Shown in pieces: positions 17,904 to 27,362 of a stretch of 64,000 nucleotides of DNA. The stretch lies in the NCBI GenBank assembly GCA_900544975.1, contig UQXI01000011.1:1-64000 (forward strand), read 5' to 3'. Position 1 is the stretch's first letter, and every line of letters begins with the position of its first letter. The notes beneath the pieces are model-generated. The model saw only the letters and a list, made by a program, of their open reading frames with translations, was not told the origin of the DNA and made no database searches. Position numbers and translations under genes: made by a program. This DNA is from an uncultured Eubacteriales bacterium (lineage in GTDB: Bacteria; Bacillota; Clostridia; Oscillospirales; Oscillospiraceae).

Positions 17904-20336
17904 TTATACCTTCTTCATATGGGATGCAGCGGTTTTTGCCATCAGCTTTTTGGTTCCGGTCCCGTCAAACGCAACCTCCAGAAGGGCATCTCCCCCCATT
18001 TTCATGACAGACAGCACCATCCCCCGTCCAAATGCGGTGTGCTCCACCACATCTCCCTGGTTGAACTCAATGGAAACCTGTGCCGTGGCCTTAGCCGCAA
18101 AATCGGAGTACTCCGCCTGCTTCATATGGGCCTTCCGCCGCTCCACTGCCGGGTTGGTACGTGGGCTACGATTATAATAAGAGGAGCCATATCCGCTGGA
18201 GGTTTCTTGCGTCACAGGCTTTGGACGGTAGCCACCCCGATTCTCCACGCATTCAGCCGGGATTTCCTTCAGAAATCGGGAAGGCATACAGGCGTTGGTC
18301 CGTCCATAGAGCATCCGCTGATTGGCATGGGAAATGGTTAGATGCTCTCTGGCACGGGTAATGGCCACATAGCACAGGCGCCGTTCCTCCTCCATTTCTT
18401 TCGGCTCCCCAATGGCCCGCATCCCCGGAAACAGTCCCTCTTCCAGACCCACCAGGAACACCTGAGGGAATTCCAGCCCTTTGGCGCTGTGCATGGTCAT
18501 CATCACCACCGCATCGGCAGAGGGATCATACTGCTCAATATCCGTGTATAAGGCAATCTCCTCCAAAAAGCCGGCCAAAGTCGGCGACTCTGTATGTCCC
18601 ATATAGCTGATCATACTGGATTTCAATTCGTGGACGTTTTCCAGACGGGTTTGGTTCTCCTCGGTGTGTTTCTCTGCCAACATGGCAGCGTAGCCCGTGC
18701 GGATCAGCAGCTCCTCATAGAAATCTGTCAGGGGCATCCCCTCATCCAGAAGCTGCGTACAGTCGTCCAACATCTGTGCAAAGCTGTGCAGCTTTTCTGC
18801 AGGCCGGTCCAACTCCTCATACTGCTCCGAATGGGAGATCACATCGTACAGAGAGCGTCCCCCCTCCTGGGCCAGGCGTTCCACCAGTTCCATGGTCTTG
18901 CCTCCCAGCCCCCGAGGCGGGTTGTTTACAATCCGGCGTAGCCGCAGGTCGTCGTTCCGATTATTCAGAACGCAGAGATAAGCCAGCATATCCTTCACTT
19001 CCGCCCGGTCAAAGTAGCGGGTACCGCCGATGATACGGTAAGGAATCCCGTTGCGTTTGAAGGAATATTCCATTGCATTGGACTGGGCATTGGTTCGGTA
19101 CAAAACTGCAAAATCCTTGAAATTCTGTCCATGGGAGCGAGCCAGGATCTGGCCAGATACAAAGTTGGCCTCTTCCGTTTCATTGTAAGCTTCGTATACC
19201 AGTATGGGCTCCCCCACCCCGTTGGCCGTCCAGAGTGTCTTCCCCTTCCGGTCTGCGTTATTGGCAATGACCCCATTGGCTGCATTTAAAATGGACTGGG
19301 TGGAGCGGTAATTCTGCTCCAGGCGAATGGTGCGGGCCCCTGGGTACTCCTGCTCAAAGTTCAATATATTCTCAATGGTGGCTCCACGGAAGCGGTAAAT
19401 GCTTTGATCGTCATCGCCTACCACGCAGATGTTCTCATGCCCACCGGCCAGCAAGGCCGCCAGACGGTACTGGAGCCGGTTGGTATCCTGGTACTCATCA
19501 ATGAGCACATAGCGGAACTTCCTCTGGTAGTATTCCCGCGCCTCCTGGAAATTCTCCAAAATCTCCACAGTTAGGTAAATGATGTCGTCAAAGTCCACCG
19601 CATTGTTGGCCTTCAGCCGCTTTTGGTATTCTGCATAGGCTTCCGCAATTTTCTCCAGACGGTAGTCTCCCTTGGTCAGCGCCGTCTTTGCAAACGCCTC
19701 CGGCGTCTGCTGCCTGTCCTTTGCCTGACCGATCATACGCAGCACCGACTTCGCAGGGAAGGACTTGTCATCCAGGCCCATTGCCTTGATAATATCCTTC
19801 ATAATCCGCTCAGAGTCTGCCGTGTCATAGATGGTAAAGCTTCGGTCATACCCCAAACGCTCAATTTCCCGCCGCAGAATCCGGCAGCAGGCGGAATGGA
19901 ATGTCATTGCCCACACATCATAGGCTTTGGAGCCCACAGCCGCCTCCAGCCGAGTTTTTAACTCCGTGGCCGCCTTGTTGGTAAAGGTGATGGCTATGAT
20001 GCTCCAAGGCGCCGCAGGGCGCAGCGTGCAGAGCTGCTCCGCCCGCTCCCGTTCTGCTTCGGTTGGCTTCTGCCCCAAATGCTCCAAAAATTCCAGGTCC
20101 TCCTGGGTCACCCCCAGAGGGACCTCCGGGCTGTCGCTGCCGCATCCGAAAGAGATCAGATTGGCAATCCGCTGGATCAGCACCGTTGTTTTCCCGCTGC
20201 CGGCGCCAGCCAATAAAAGCAGCGGTCCTTCCGTCGTCAATACGGCCTCCCGCTGCATGGGATTCAGTTGTTCAAACCGGGAGGCAATATAACGCCGCCT
20301 AGCTGCTGCAAATTTTGTTTCGAAACTCTCTGTCAT
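17904..20336 (-). CDS. pcrA: ATP-dependent DNA helicase PcrA/UvrD
   Basis: 810 residues. An SF1A helicase that unwinds DNA 3'-5' in repair and plasmid or recombination intermediate processing. Walker A is GAGSGKTT near residues 43-50 after the Q-motif (LNPMQREAV). DEYQDTN, GDDDQSIYRFRGA, LEQNYRS and VAITRARE follow. The C-terminal tail carries the RNA-polymerase-binding Tudor-like segment (GDVVEHTAFGRGMV). I choose the ATG at 20336 because GAGGATGGG is 12 bases upstream; the ATG four codons earlier touches the ribosome site. It is first in the pcrA-yunB-ligA run. Confidence 0.95.
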   Translation of the reverse strand: MTESFETKFAAARRRYIASRFEQLNPMQREAVLTTEGPLLLLAGAGSGKTTVLIQRIANLISFGCGSDSPEVPLGVTQEDLEFLEHLGQKPTEAERERAEQLCTLRPAAPWSIIAITFTNKAATELKTRLEAAVGSKAYDVWAMTFHSACCRILRREIERLGYDRSFTIYDTADSERIMKDIIKAMGLDDKSFPAKSVLRMIGQAKDRQQTPEAFAKTALTKGDYRLEKIAEAYAEYQKRLKANNAVDFDDIIYLTVEILENFQEAREYYQRKFRYVLIDEYQDTNRLQYRLAALLAGGHENICVVGDDDQSIYRFRGATIENILNFEQEYPGARTIRLEQNYRSTQSILNAANGVIANNADRKGKTLWTANGVGEPILVYEAYNETEEANFVSGQILARSHGQNFKDFAVLYRTNAQSNAMEYSFKRNGIPYRIIGGTRYFDRAEVKDMLAYLCVLNNRNDDLRLRRIVNNPPRGLGGKTMELVERLAQEGGRSLYDVISHSEQYEELDRPAEKLHSFAQMLDDCTQLLDEGMPLTDFYEELLIRTGYAAMLAEKHTEENQTRLENVHELKSSMISYMGHTESPTLAGFLEEIALYTDIEQYDPSADAVVMMTMHSAKGLEFPQVFLVGLEEGLFPGMRAIGEPKEMEEERRLCYVAITRAREHLTISHANQRMLYGRTNACMPSRFLKEIPAECVENRGGYRPKPVTQETSSGYGSSYYNRSPRTNPAVERRKAHMKQAEYSDFAAKATAQVSIEFNQGDVVEHTAFGRGMVLSVMKMGGDALLEVAFDGTGTKKLMAKTAASHMKKV

Positions 20337-20530
20337 AGTCGTTCCCATCCTCGTTTGATGGATCTATTTTATTACATTTTTCGGAAGGCGTAAAGTGGCA
20401 AAAGCCACAAATCCCGAAAACTTTTCTCCTCCCGACGTCCTGGCCTACTTTACCATCACAGGAACTTCTTTTCGCAAATTCTCCCTTTTTGTCGATGTTT
20501 TGAGAATCCTGACTATTCTTAAAAAAACAT

Positions 20531-20559
20531 TTGCAAACTGCGTTCTGATACATTATTAT
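20531..20559 (+). promoter_or_regulatory. Sigma-A-like promoter of the Spo0A-like gene
   Basis: TTGCAA at 20531-20536, a 17-base spacer and TATTAT at 20554-20559. This places the transcript start about 20 bases before the ribosome site GAGGAGAGGG. Confidence 0.65.
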
Positions 20560-20586
20560 AAAAGCACCCGTTTTTGAGGAGAGGGA

Positions 20587-20919
20587 ATGCGAATGAATAA
20601 AGTAGAAAATGTGCTGTATCAACTTGGTATTTATCCATCCCAGGCTGGCTACCCCATTGCACAGACTGCCATCGCACTGGCCATCAAAGAGCCATCAAGG
20701 CTGCAGCGACTGACTTTAGACTTCTATCCGGAAGTGGGCAAGCAGTGTGGCTGCACCCCTGCCTGTGTAGAGCGGAGCCTCAGAATTTCCGCTGCGCGGG
20801 CTTGGGATGCCAATCCAAAGCTACTTACAGCCATGGCGCAACGGGAGATCGCCCAGCCGCCTACCGCAGGTGATTTTGTCTGCATGCTGTACCATTGTCT
20901 GCGGCCAAGTGATTCCTAA
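20587..20919 (+). CDS. Stand-alone Spo0A-type DNA-binding domain protein
   Basis: 110 residues. The whole protein aligns by eye with the C-terminal effector domain of Spo0A: the GY…AI…I region, LDFYPEVGKQCG for the LYPDIAKKFN segment, and CTPACVERSLRISAARAWD for the recognition-helix block TTASRVERAIRHAIEVAW. The receiver domain and phosphorylation site are absent, so it cannot be controlled by the phosphorelay in the usual way. It has its own promoter and terminator and stands alone between pcrA (divergent) and gtrA (convergent). It may bind 0A-box-like DNA, compete with Spo0A, or regulate another set of genes. These roles are inference. Confidence 0.8.
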   Translation: MRMNKVENVLYQLGIYPSQAGYPIAQTAIALAIKEPSRLQRLTLDFYPEVGKQCGCTPACVERSLRISAARAWDANPKLLTAMAQREIAQPPTAGDFVCMLYHCLRPSDS

Positions 20920-21008
20920 ATCTCGCTTTGGAACCGGTAAACAAATCTGCCAGGTCAGTTGTTTCAAACTCTTCCATTTTCATCTTCCAATCAGAAAACA
21001 AAACACAC

Positions 21009-21041
21009 AAATCGGCAACTCTGTAAAAGAGCTGCCGATTT
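21009..21041 (+). terminator. Intrinsic terminator of the Spo0A-like gene
   Basis: Stem AAATCGGCA / TGCCGATTT with an inner CTCT/AGAG pairing, followed by GCGTTTTT. On the other strand it may also stop transcripts leaving gtrA. Confidence 0.75.
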
Positions 21042-21114
21042 GCGTTTTTGTCAAAGAATCAGAAAGTACAGCCGTCCTTTGGACGCAGAGCCTGGTCAGA
21101 GTGGTACCGTCACA

Positions 21115-21531
21115 TTACGATTTGGTCCGAAATGCAAACAGACGCTGCCCCAAATAATTCAGTCCCGTGAATAGGCACATTCCCACCAACATTGAAACAT
21201 TGTCCCGCACCGTCGTACTGGCATTTGCCAGCAATTGCAGACACAGCGGTTTCGCAATGCCATACGCCAAACCATAGCATACCGCAATATTCACAACAAA
21301 CCGGACCACTTGTCCCACACTGCGCTCTCGGTTTTGGAACGTAAAGTACTTATTCAGAAAATAGCTGAGGATACTGGTCAAAATATAATTTGCCGCAGAC
21401 GACACCCAATAGCTGCAATGGGCCAGGTTATAGAGACCAAACATAATTGCCATTCCAACCAGCGTATTGACCACGCCAACCAAAATGAACTTCAGCAGTT
21501 TTTCATCAAACAGCTTTTTCAATTTTTCCAT
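21115..21531 (-). CDS. GtrA family membrane protein
   Basis: 138 residues with four predicted membrane helices (about 13-33, 40-60, 75-95, 105-125). The opening LLKFILVGVVNTLVGMAIMFGLY is typical of GtrA, with NKYFTFQNR in the second half. GtrA proteins act in flipping polyprenyl-phosphate-linked sugars across the membrane. Its start overlaps the stop of the GT2 gene (TAATG), so the two are coupled. Together with the multi-pass glycosyltransferase they form a three-gene glycan-modification set. Confidence 0.88.
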   Translation of the reverse strand: MEKLKKLFDEKLLKFILVGVVNTLVGMAIMFGLYNLAHCSYWVSSAANYILTSILSYFLNKYFTFQNRERSVGQVVRFVVNIAVCYGLAYGIAKPLCLQLLANASTTVRDNVSMLVGMCLFTGLNYLGQRLFAFRTKS

Positions 21532-22490
21532 TATGCACCCTTCCAGTCATCCAAAATGACCTCCGCCAAGTAGCGCGGACGGCCTTTGGTTTCCAGGTAA
21601 ATCTTTCCAATATATTCACCAACAATACCGATAGCCAAAAGTTGTAAACCGCCAATTGCCCATAAAGAAACAGCCAAACTGGACCATCCAGTGATTGTGT
21701 GTCCCGTAAAATGCCGAATCAGGAACCAAATCATCATCAGAATGCTGATTCCAAACATCAAAATTCCCAGCCGGGTAATCAGTTTGATCGGCTTTACTGA
21801 CAGAGAAGAAATGCCCTCCCAGGCAAACGAAAGCATTTTTTTCAGAGGGTACTTACTTTCACCTGCAAATCGCTCTGCGCGCTCATAGTAAACGATATCG
21901 CTACGATAGCCCACGAGTGGCACCATCCCCCGCAGGAATAGATTCACTTCCTTATAGTCAGCCAGTGCATCCAGCGCCCGGCGGCTCATTAGACGGTAAT
22001 CCGCATGATTAAATACTACATCCGCCCCCAGCGCCTTCATGACCCGGTAAAAGCCCTGCGCAGTCATTCGTTTAAATGCTGTGTCAGTTTTCCTTTTGGA
22101 GCGAACTCCATAAACTATATCGCAACCATCCTGAAACTTTTCCAGCATACCGTCAATGGCATTGATGTCATCCTGGAGATCCGCATCCAAAGAAATCACA
22201 CAGTCCGCACGCTCCCGCAAAGTCATTAGGCCACAGAGGAGTGCATTTTGGTGCCCTCGATTACGAGAAAGCTTAATCCCAGAAAACATTGGATCCTTCT
22301 GGTGCAATTCGCAAATCAAACTCCACGTTTTGTCTTTCGATCCATCGTCAATGAAACAAGCACGGCTTTCCGCGCTAATGGTCCCCGTCTTTCGGAGTGC
22401 AGAAAACTTCTCCCTTAGCCGCTTGGCTGTCTCCGGAAGGACCTCCTCTTCATTGTAGCAGGGAATCGCCAAATAAAGTGTTACAGGCAT
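21531..22490 (-). CDS. Glycosyltransferase family 2 (polyprenyl-phosphate sugar transferase type)
   Basis: 319 residues. The N-terminal GT-A domain has CYNEEEVLP, FIDDGSKDKT and the DxD-type SLDADLQDD. Two membrane helices follow near residues 230-255 and 270-290, as in GtrB/DPM1-like enzymes. It should transfer a sugar from a nucleotide donor to a lipid phosphate carrier on the inner face of the membrane. It overlaps the upstream multi-pass enzyme by ten bases and touches gtrA. The sugar is not predictable from the sequence. Confidence 0.9.
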   Translation of the reverse strand: MPVTLYLAIPCYNEEEVLPETAKRLREKFSALRKTGTISAESRACFIDDGSKDKTWSLICELHQKDPMFSGIKLSRNRGHQNALLCGLMTLRERADCVISLDADLQDDINAIDGMLEKFQDGCDIVYGVRSKRKTDTAFKRMTAQGFYRVMKALGADVVFNHADYRLMSRRALDALADYKEVNLFLRGMVPLVGYRSDIVYYERAERFAGESKYPLKKMLSFAWEGISSLSVKPIKLITRLGILMFGISILMMIWFLIRHFTGHTITGWSSLAVSLWAIGGLQLLAIGIVGEYIGKIYLETKGRPRYLAEVILDDWKGA

Positions 22491-23872
22491 CGCAATTCTC
22501 CTCTTCTATTTTCTATTATATTTGCCAGCTCATCCAAGCCAAATGCCGAAGCAGCAAACAGGAAAAGCTGGGGCAAATACGCATACCGTGGCTGTACCTC
22601 TATGGGTAAAAACGCACAAAATGCAGCAAAAAACACAAAATACGGCAAATAGCCATCCGGAGACTTCTTTTTCCGAAGTCCGAAGCAGGCCAAAGCAAAA
22701 ACCAGGAAAAATAGTGCCCGATCAAAATCACGTATCACCTGATATAGTTCCCTAACGAAAAAGTTTGAACTCTGACTAACGTGGCGGAAAGCCCATACCA
22801 AACCACCGGCAGTCCATAAATTACGAACCTTGTTAAGAATCAGTTTCCCCAGTTGAGCGGGAGAAACATGTAAACGCTGAGAAATCAACTCCTTCTGCAA
22901 CTGCTCTGTTTCAGGAGTCGGCATATAATTTTCATCCAACGTGCTCCCCAGCAGGTTCCAGTCATCCTCCGAATACATACCGCCAGTCTCATGGTTCAAC
23001 CCGCAAACAAACTTCCATCCAGGATACGAGTTTTGTAAACCGTTGGGATTCAAACCCGTGGCTTTCGCAAGCCAATCCGCACCAAAACCGACTGCATAAT
23101 AAAGAGCAATCAATGCCAAGACGCCACATAGCAGACGTTTCACCCGCTTTGGCTCCCGCAGCAGGGAAAAGAATAGCCATGCCAACACTGCTATCAGTAT
23201 AATGATGCCCTCCGGTCGCAAAAGGTTGCCCATCTGGAGTGCAACACCACAGAGGGGATACCTCCAAAAACGAAGACGCTCTGCATCTGGACAAATCAAA
23301 AGCCAAATTCCCAATACAAGAAAAAAGGCCGAGGGAATCTGATTGGTCAAAACTGTAGTTAACGTGCACGCAAAAGGAAAGCACGTCAACAGCAATGCCA
23401 TCAGCTGTGCCGATGACTGCCGAACATGGGGCAAAACGATACGGTACAACAAGCACACTGTCCCAGCGGCAAAGCAGGCATGCACAATCTCCAAAAAAAT
23501 TGGGTGATTCCAAATTGTCAGCCACATTGCTTCCCAGCATACATAAGCACTTTGATAGGCCCAGAGACGGAAATAGGGCGTACTGTTAAACGATAGATCT
23601 CCCGCCAGCAGACTCTGTGCTGCCTCATAAAGCTTCTCAAAATCCGACTCAAGCGGCGGATGGAGAATCCAAATCACTACCAGTCTCACCAGAATCCCGC
23701 CTACAAGAAGCCAGAGTGTGAACCTCGGCACCTGGTGCCGGGATAGCCAATAAAAGCCCAAGCATACACACGCCACCGCCAAAAACAAGCCATTACACAG
23801 CAAAACAGACGCTGCAATCAAAAGAAAGCACACACAAAACAGGATGCTGAATGCCCGGTACGTACGCTGCAT
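22481..23872 (-). CDS. Multi-pass membrane glycosyltransferase (GT39/PMT-like)
   Basis: 463 residues with about ten or more hydrophobic segments. The first extracytoplasmic loop has LESDFEKLYEAAQSLLAGD, the acidic pattern seen in GT-C enzymes of the PMT/ArnT type that use lipid-linked sugars. GAGGTG lies six bases before the ATG at 23872, so I reject the longer frame. It is first in the GT39-GT2-gtrA set and probably attaches the flipped sugar to a surface polymer or protein. The acceptor is unknown. Confidence 0.75.
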   Translation of the reverse strand: MQRTYRAFSILFCVCFLLIAASVLLCNGLFLAVACVCLGFYWLSRHQVPRFTLWLLVGGILVRLVVIWILHPPLESDFEKLYEAAQSLLAGDLSFNSTPYFRLWAYQSAYVCWEAMWLTIWNHPIFLEIVHACFAAGTVCLLYRIVLPHVRQSSAQLMALLLTCFPFACTLTTVLTNQIPSAFFLVLGIWLLICPDAERLRFWRYPLCGVALQMGNLLRPEGIIILIAVLAWLFFSLLREPKRVKRLLCGVLALIALYYAVGFGADWLAKATGLNPNGLQNSYPGWKFVCGLNHETGGMYSEDDWNLLGSTLDENYMPTPETEQLQKELISQRLHVSPAQLGKLILNKVRNLWTAGGLVWAFRHVSQSSNFFVRELYQVIRDFDRALFFLVFALACFGLRKKKSPDGYLPYFVFFAAFCAFLPIEVQPRYAYLPQLFLFAASAFGLDELANIIENRRGELRCL

Positions 23873-23972
23873 GAGAATCACCTCATAGTTCATTTTTTCC
23901 ATTTTAACATGGCTTTCTTCAGAAGTAAAGTGGCATGCAGTCAAAATCGCTTTGAAAGCGCCACATCCTGTA

Positions 23973-24560
23973 CTAGATTCCAACAGACACATCGGGCACA
24001 GCCCAAACTTCCTCTGGAATCCCATGTTGAAATGCGATCTGAAATCCGCTGCCTGGAGCAGGTGTCCAGGCGTAGCGGCCCTCCGCGCTTGGAAACCACC
24101 GGGCCAGCAAACCGCCAATGACGCCGCCGTGCGTCACGCAGACGGCATCCTCCTCCGCCTCCAGAATGGGGGCCAACGCCTCCAAAGCCCGTTTCGTCAC
24201 GATGTGACCGCTCTCACCGCCGGGGCAGAGATTGGCCTCCACATCTCCTTCCAGCCAGGCCAGGTAGGCCGGATCATGCTTCAGCTCCTCATAAGCACGC
24301 ATTTCAAATGTTCCAAAATCCATCTCCCGCAACCCGGGCAACACCTCATGGGGAACTGGACCGTAGAGGGCCAGCAGTGTCTGCTCCGTCCGGATCATAC
24401 CGCTGGTATAATACCGCGTCGCCTGGGGGTATCCGCCCCGGGTCCGCAGCGCCTCCAGCGCCGCCCATCCCTCTGACAAAAGGGGCAAATCCGTGCTGCC
24501 ATAGTACAGCCGCCGACGGTTTCCCTCTGTGATACCATGGCGCAAAAGCGTCAGCTTCAT
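23973..24560 (-). CDS. cobC: Histidine phosphatase, probable alpha-ribazole phosphatase
   Basis: 195 residues. The phosphoglycerate-mutase fold has LRHGITEGN near the N-terminus (catalytic RHG), GSTDLPLLSEG, a central acidic region (MDFGTFE) and the second His in VTHGGVIGG. Position in the cobamide operon supports CobC, which removes the phosphate from alpha-ribazole phosphate or adenosylcobalamin phosphate. The start at 24560 overlaps the preceding gene (ATGA) and has GGAGGTG upstream. It is the last gene of the operon. No strong terminator follows, only a weak hairpin with TTTT near 23935-23960. Confidence 0.85.
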   Translation of the reverse strand: MKLTLLRHGITEGNRRRLYYGSTDLPLLSEGWAALEALRTRGGYPQATRYYTSGMIRTEQTLLALYGPVPHEVLPGLREMDFGTFEMRAYEELKHDPAYLAWLEGDVEANLCPGGESGHIVTKRALEALAPILEAEEDAVCVTHGGVIGGLLARWFPSAEGRYAWTPAPGSGFQIAFQHGIPEEVWAVPDVSVGI

Positions 24561-24925
24561 TCCAACACCTCCGCAAGACCACAAAACACCCGAATCACCC
24601 GGTGGGATCGCTCCGCCAGCGCCCGCAGTACCTGTCCGTGCAGTTCCCGCCACGCCCGTTCCTTGGGATCCATGGGGACCACGCCAGAGCCAATTTCCCG
24701 GGAAATCACCACTTCCGGCAAATCCGGACCCAGACGCGCCAAAAGCGCACTGGCATCTTTTTCAGCCTGAACCTGTCGCCAGGTCAGCTCCTCCAGATGG
24801 TACCAGCACCGGGCTGCCCGGGGCGATTCCACCGCCAGATCCAGCAATTCCCCCTGCTCCAGCCCATATTGAGCCACTGCCCAGGTCAGTTTTCCCTGAT
24901 AGGCTCCGCCAATGATCAAATCCAT
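24557..24925 (-). CDS. Short CobU-like P-loop protein
   Basis: 122 residues, about two thirds of normal CobU. It begins with GGAYQGKLTWA, a P-loop variant with Leu after the Lys in place of Ser/Thr. Its second half (SREIGSGVVPMDPKERAWRE, then LA…) matches the NEVGLGIVP block of adenosylcobinamide kinase/guanylyltransferase. The middle of CobU, including the guanylylated His region, is shortened. A full-length CobU lies two genes upstream, so this may be a second subunit or a specialised partner, not the main enzyme. It lies four bases after cobS and overlaps cobC. Confidence 0.65.
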   Translation of the reverse strand: MDLIIGGAYQGKLTWAVAQYGLEQGELLDLAVESPRAARCWYHLEELTWRQVQAEKDASALLARLGPDLPEVVISREIGSGVVPMDPKERAWRELHGQVLRALAERSHRVIRVFCGLAEVLE

Positions 24926-24929
24926 ACGC

Positions 24930-25676
24930 TCACCTCACCAACGTCAAAACTGCTGCGCCAACCAGCTCCCCCAGGGTGAGGGCAAAGCCAGAAATATCGC
25001 CGGACATCCCATCCAGCTGACGAAATCCGTACCAGGCCGCCAATCCATACCCCACAGCGGCGGCCAGCGGAGCACAACCCGCTCCACCCAGCCGGATGAT
25101 GGGCAATCCCACAGCCAGCAAAATCATCGCCACCAGCGCCGCTTGCCTGCCAGCTCTGCCCTTCCGGTCCAAGTTGGCATACTGACTGGTCCCCATAGGC
25201 CGCAGAGATACCACCGCCAGACCGGCACAGGCCCGGGTCGCCACCGGAATCATCCCCAGGGGCAGCAACGCCACCGTCCCAGCTGTAAAGAACACACTCC
25301 ACTGGGCCAGGAACAGCAGTCCCAGCGCAATCACCGCAAAGGCCCCGCAGTGGGAGTCTTTCAGAATTTTCTGCCGGGTTGCCAAATCCCGCCGGGACAG
25401 CACCGCATCACAGACGTCCATATAGCCATCCAGATGGAGAAATCCTGTGGTAAGCCAGGGAACTGCCGCCAGCACCAGAGCCTGCACCGGCGCCGGGCAG
25501 TCAATCCGCCCCAGAAGCCAGGCAGCCAGCGCCCACAAGCCCCCCACCACCGCGCCCACCAGAGGCAGGCACACCATCATCTTTCCCCTGGCTTTCTCGT
25601 CCCATATGCGGACGGGACAGGGAATGGAGAGGAACATCCCCCAGGTCATAAAAAATCCGTAAATCCAGCCCCTCAT
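24930..25676 (-). CDS. cobS: Adenosylcobinamide-GDP ribazoletransferase
   Basis: 248 residues, polytopic. It joins adenosylcobinamide-GDP to alpha-ribazole (phosphate) in the membrane, the last assembly step of the nucleotide loop. Family marks are FLSIPCPVR near the N-terminus and the Asp-rich HLDGYMDVCDAVLSRRD near residues 80-96, then several membrane helices. The ATG at 25676 is preferred: GGAGG is ten bases upstream and it gives an ATGA overlap with cobU. The ATG three codons earlier is too close to the ribosome site. Confidence 0.93.
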   Translation of the reverse strand: MRGWIYGFFMTWGMFLSIPCPVRIWDEKARGKMMVCLPLVGAVVGGLWALAAWLLGRIDCPAPVQALVLAAVPWLTTGFLHLDGYMDVCDAVLSRRDLATRQKILKDSHCGAFAVIALGLLFLAQWSVFFTAGTVALLPLGMIPVATRACAGLAVVSLRPMGTSQYANLDRKGRAGRQAALVAMILLAVGLPIIRLGGAGCAPLAAAVGYGLAAWYGFRQLDGMSGDISGFALTLGELVGAAVLTLVR

Positions 25677-26224
25677 CTCTTCCATGCCTCCTGCAATTGC
25701 GCTTTTCCCCGGTACGCTTTGGGCTTTCCCAAAAGCACCTCGCCGGTTACATCAAACTCCGACGCCAGGGACCGGCAGATCTGGGCCAGACCCCGCCGGT
25801 ATCCCTCGGTCATCGGGTCATACCGCCCGACATCCCGAAAGAGATCGTCGCAGACACAGACCAAATTGGCCACCGAATTGCCCAATTGCAGCAGGTCTCG
25901 GGTCACCCGCTTCGGCGCATCCAAATCCACTTCCGGTCCAAACATCTCATTGGCCAGCAGCGCCGTCACACTGTCCAACAGTACGGTCCCGCTTCCATCC
26001 AGCCCATGCAAGGCCCGGGGTAAGTCCCGTCCCTGCTCCACGGTTTGAAAGCCCCAGCCTGCCCGTTCGCGCAAATGCCGCCGGATGCGGGCCTGGTCTT
26101 CCGCGTCACTTGGCTCCATGGTGGCCCAATAATACAGCGCCTTCGTACCGGCCAAATTTCGGGCCAAGCATTGCGCCAGACCGCTTTTTCCGCTTTTGCT
26201 ACCGCCCAAAAGCAAAATTTTCAT
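25673..26224 (-). CDS. cobU: Adenosylcobinamide kinase / guanylyltransferase
   Basis: 183 residues, full family length. GGSKSGKS at residues 7-14 is the P-loop. A conserved AT(M) strand follows, then the RIRRHLRERAGW segment, where the guanylylated His of CobU normally lies. It phosphorylates adenosylcobinamide and converts it to the GDP form used by CobS. It overlaps cobT upstream and cobS downstream by four bases each. Confidence 0.88.
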   Translation of the reverse strand: MKILLLGGSKSGKSGLAQCLARNLAGTKALYYWATMEPSDAEDQARIRRHLRERAGWGFQTVEQGRDLPRALHGLDGSGTVLLDSVTALLANEMFGPEVDLDAPKRVTRDLLQLGNSVANLVCVCDDLFRDVGRYDPMTEGYRRGLAQICRSLASEFDVTGEVLLGKPKAYRGKAQLQEAWKR

Positions 26225-27324
26225 GGCAAAACCACCGTATAAGAATCGACTGCCCGGATTTCCTCCAGATATTCGTCATCAATTGCCGCCTCCTGGAAGG
26301 TGCCCATCCCGCACATCACCGCGCAGGCCCCTTTTAAAATCTGGAAGGCCAGTGGGCAGCCACTGCCCTCTCCCAGCCGCATACCCAGAAGCAGGCAGGC
26401 ATCCAACCCCAACTCCCTGGCCGCCAGCTGATAGCCCACCTCATAGGAGGCATGAGACAGGAAGAGATACTCCCGCACCTGGGGGCACAGGCGGCAGGCG
26501 CACAGCGCCGCCACAATGGAGATGAACCCATCCACCACCCCGGGAATCCGGTGGCGTGCACACCCCAGAAACGCCCCTGTCATAGCGGCCAGATCCAGAC
26601 CGCCCACCTTGCTCAGAACATCCAAAGGATCGCTGGCATTGGGCCGGTGCAGGGCCAGCGCCTCTTCAATCACCCGCTTTTTTGTGGCAAAGCCCTGATC
26701 TGTCAGGCCGCCGCCCCGGCCCGTCACCTGCTCCACCTCAGCGCCTGTGAGCGCAGCCAAAACGGCTGAAGAAGTGGTGGTATTGCCAATCCCCATCTCC
26801 CCGACTCCGATGGCCTGGACCCCTTCTGCTTTGGCCTGGCTTACCAGATCCAGTCCCACTTCCATGGCGTCCAGCACCTCCTGCCGGGTGAGCGCAGGTT
26901 CTTTGGCCAGATTGCGGGTGGACCGGCGGATCTTCCGGTCCAGCACTGCAGGGCACCGCACCTCGGCATTAATGCCCACATCCGCCACCACCACAGAATT
27001 GCCAAAATATTTTGCCAGTGCAGACATACCGGTGATGTGCCGCGTCATATTCACCGCCTGACTGAGCGTTACAGACTCTGGCGAAGAGGAAACGCCCTCT
27101 GCAATGACGCCGTTATCCGCTGCAAACACCAGAATCCGGCAGTTTTCCAGCTGATTGCACACCTGACCGGTAATACCGGCCAGACGGATGGACATATCCT
27201 CCAGCTTTCCCAGACTGCCTGGGGGCTTGGCCAGCTCCGCCTGGCGTTTTTTTGCCCGGTCCATGGCCTCCCGGTCCACCGGTGCAATCGCATCCAGAAC
27301 CTTCTTGAACGCTTCCAAAGTCAT
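26221..27324 (-). CDS. cobT: Nicotinate-nucleotide-dimethylbenzimidazole phosphoribosyltransferase
   Basis: 367 residues, normal length. It makes alpha-ribazole phosphate from a lower-ligand base and nicotinate mononucleotide. Conserved blocks seen: KPPGSLGKLEDM, VFAADNGV, EMGIGNTTTSSAVL, TGRGGGLTD and a final region with the catalytic Glu (LRLGEGSG). The start at 27324 has GGAGGAAACAGATC before it. It is the second gene after the riboswitch. The base it prefers (benzimidazole, phenolic or purine) cannot be read from the sequence by eye. Confidence 0.96.
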   Translation of the reverse strand: MTLEAFKKVLDAIAPVDREAMDRAKKRQAELAKPPGSLGKLEDMSIRLAGITGQVCNQLENCRILVFAADNGVIAEGVSSSPESVTLSQAVNMTRHITGMSALAKYFGNSVVVADVGINAEVRCPAVLDRKIRRSTRNLAKEPALTRQEVLDAMEVGLDLVSQAKAEGVQAIGVGEMGIGNTTTSSAVLAALTGAEVEQVTGRGGGLTDQGFATKKRVIEEALALHRPNASDPLDVLSKVGGLDLAAMTGAFLGCARHRIPGVVDGFISIVAALCACRLCPQVREYLFLSHASYEVGYQLAARELGLDACLLLGMRLGEGSGCPLAFQILKGACAVMCGMGTFQEAAIDDEYLEEIRAVDSYTVVLP

Positions 27325-27362
27325 GATCTGTTTCCTCCCAATATGTTGTATATGTAATGCAG

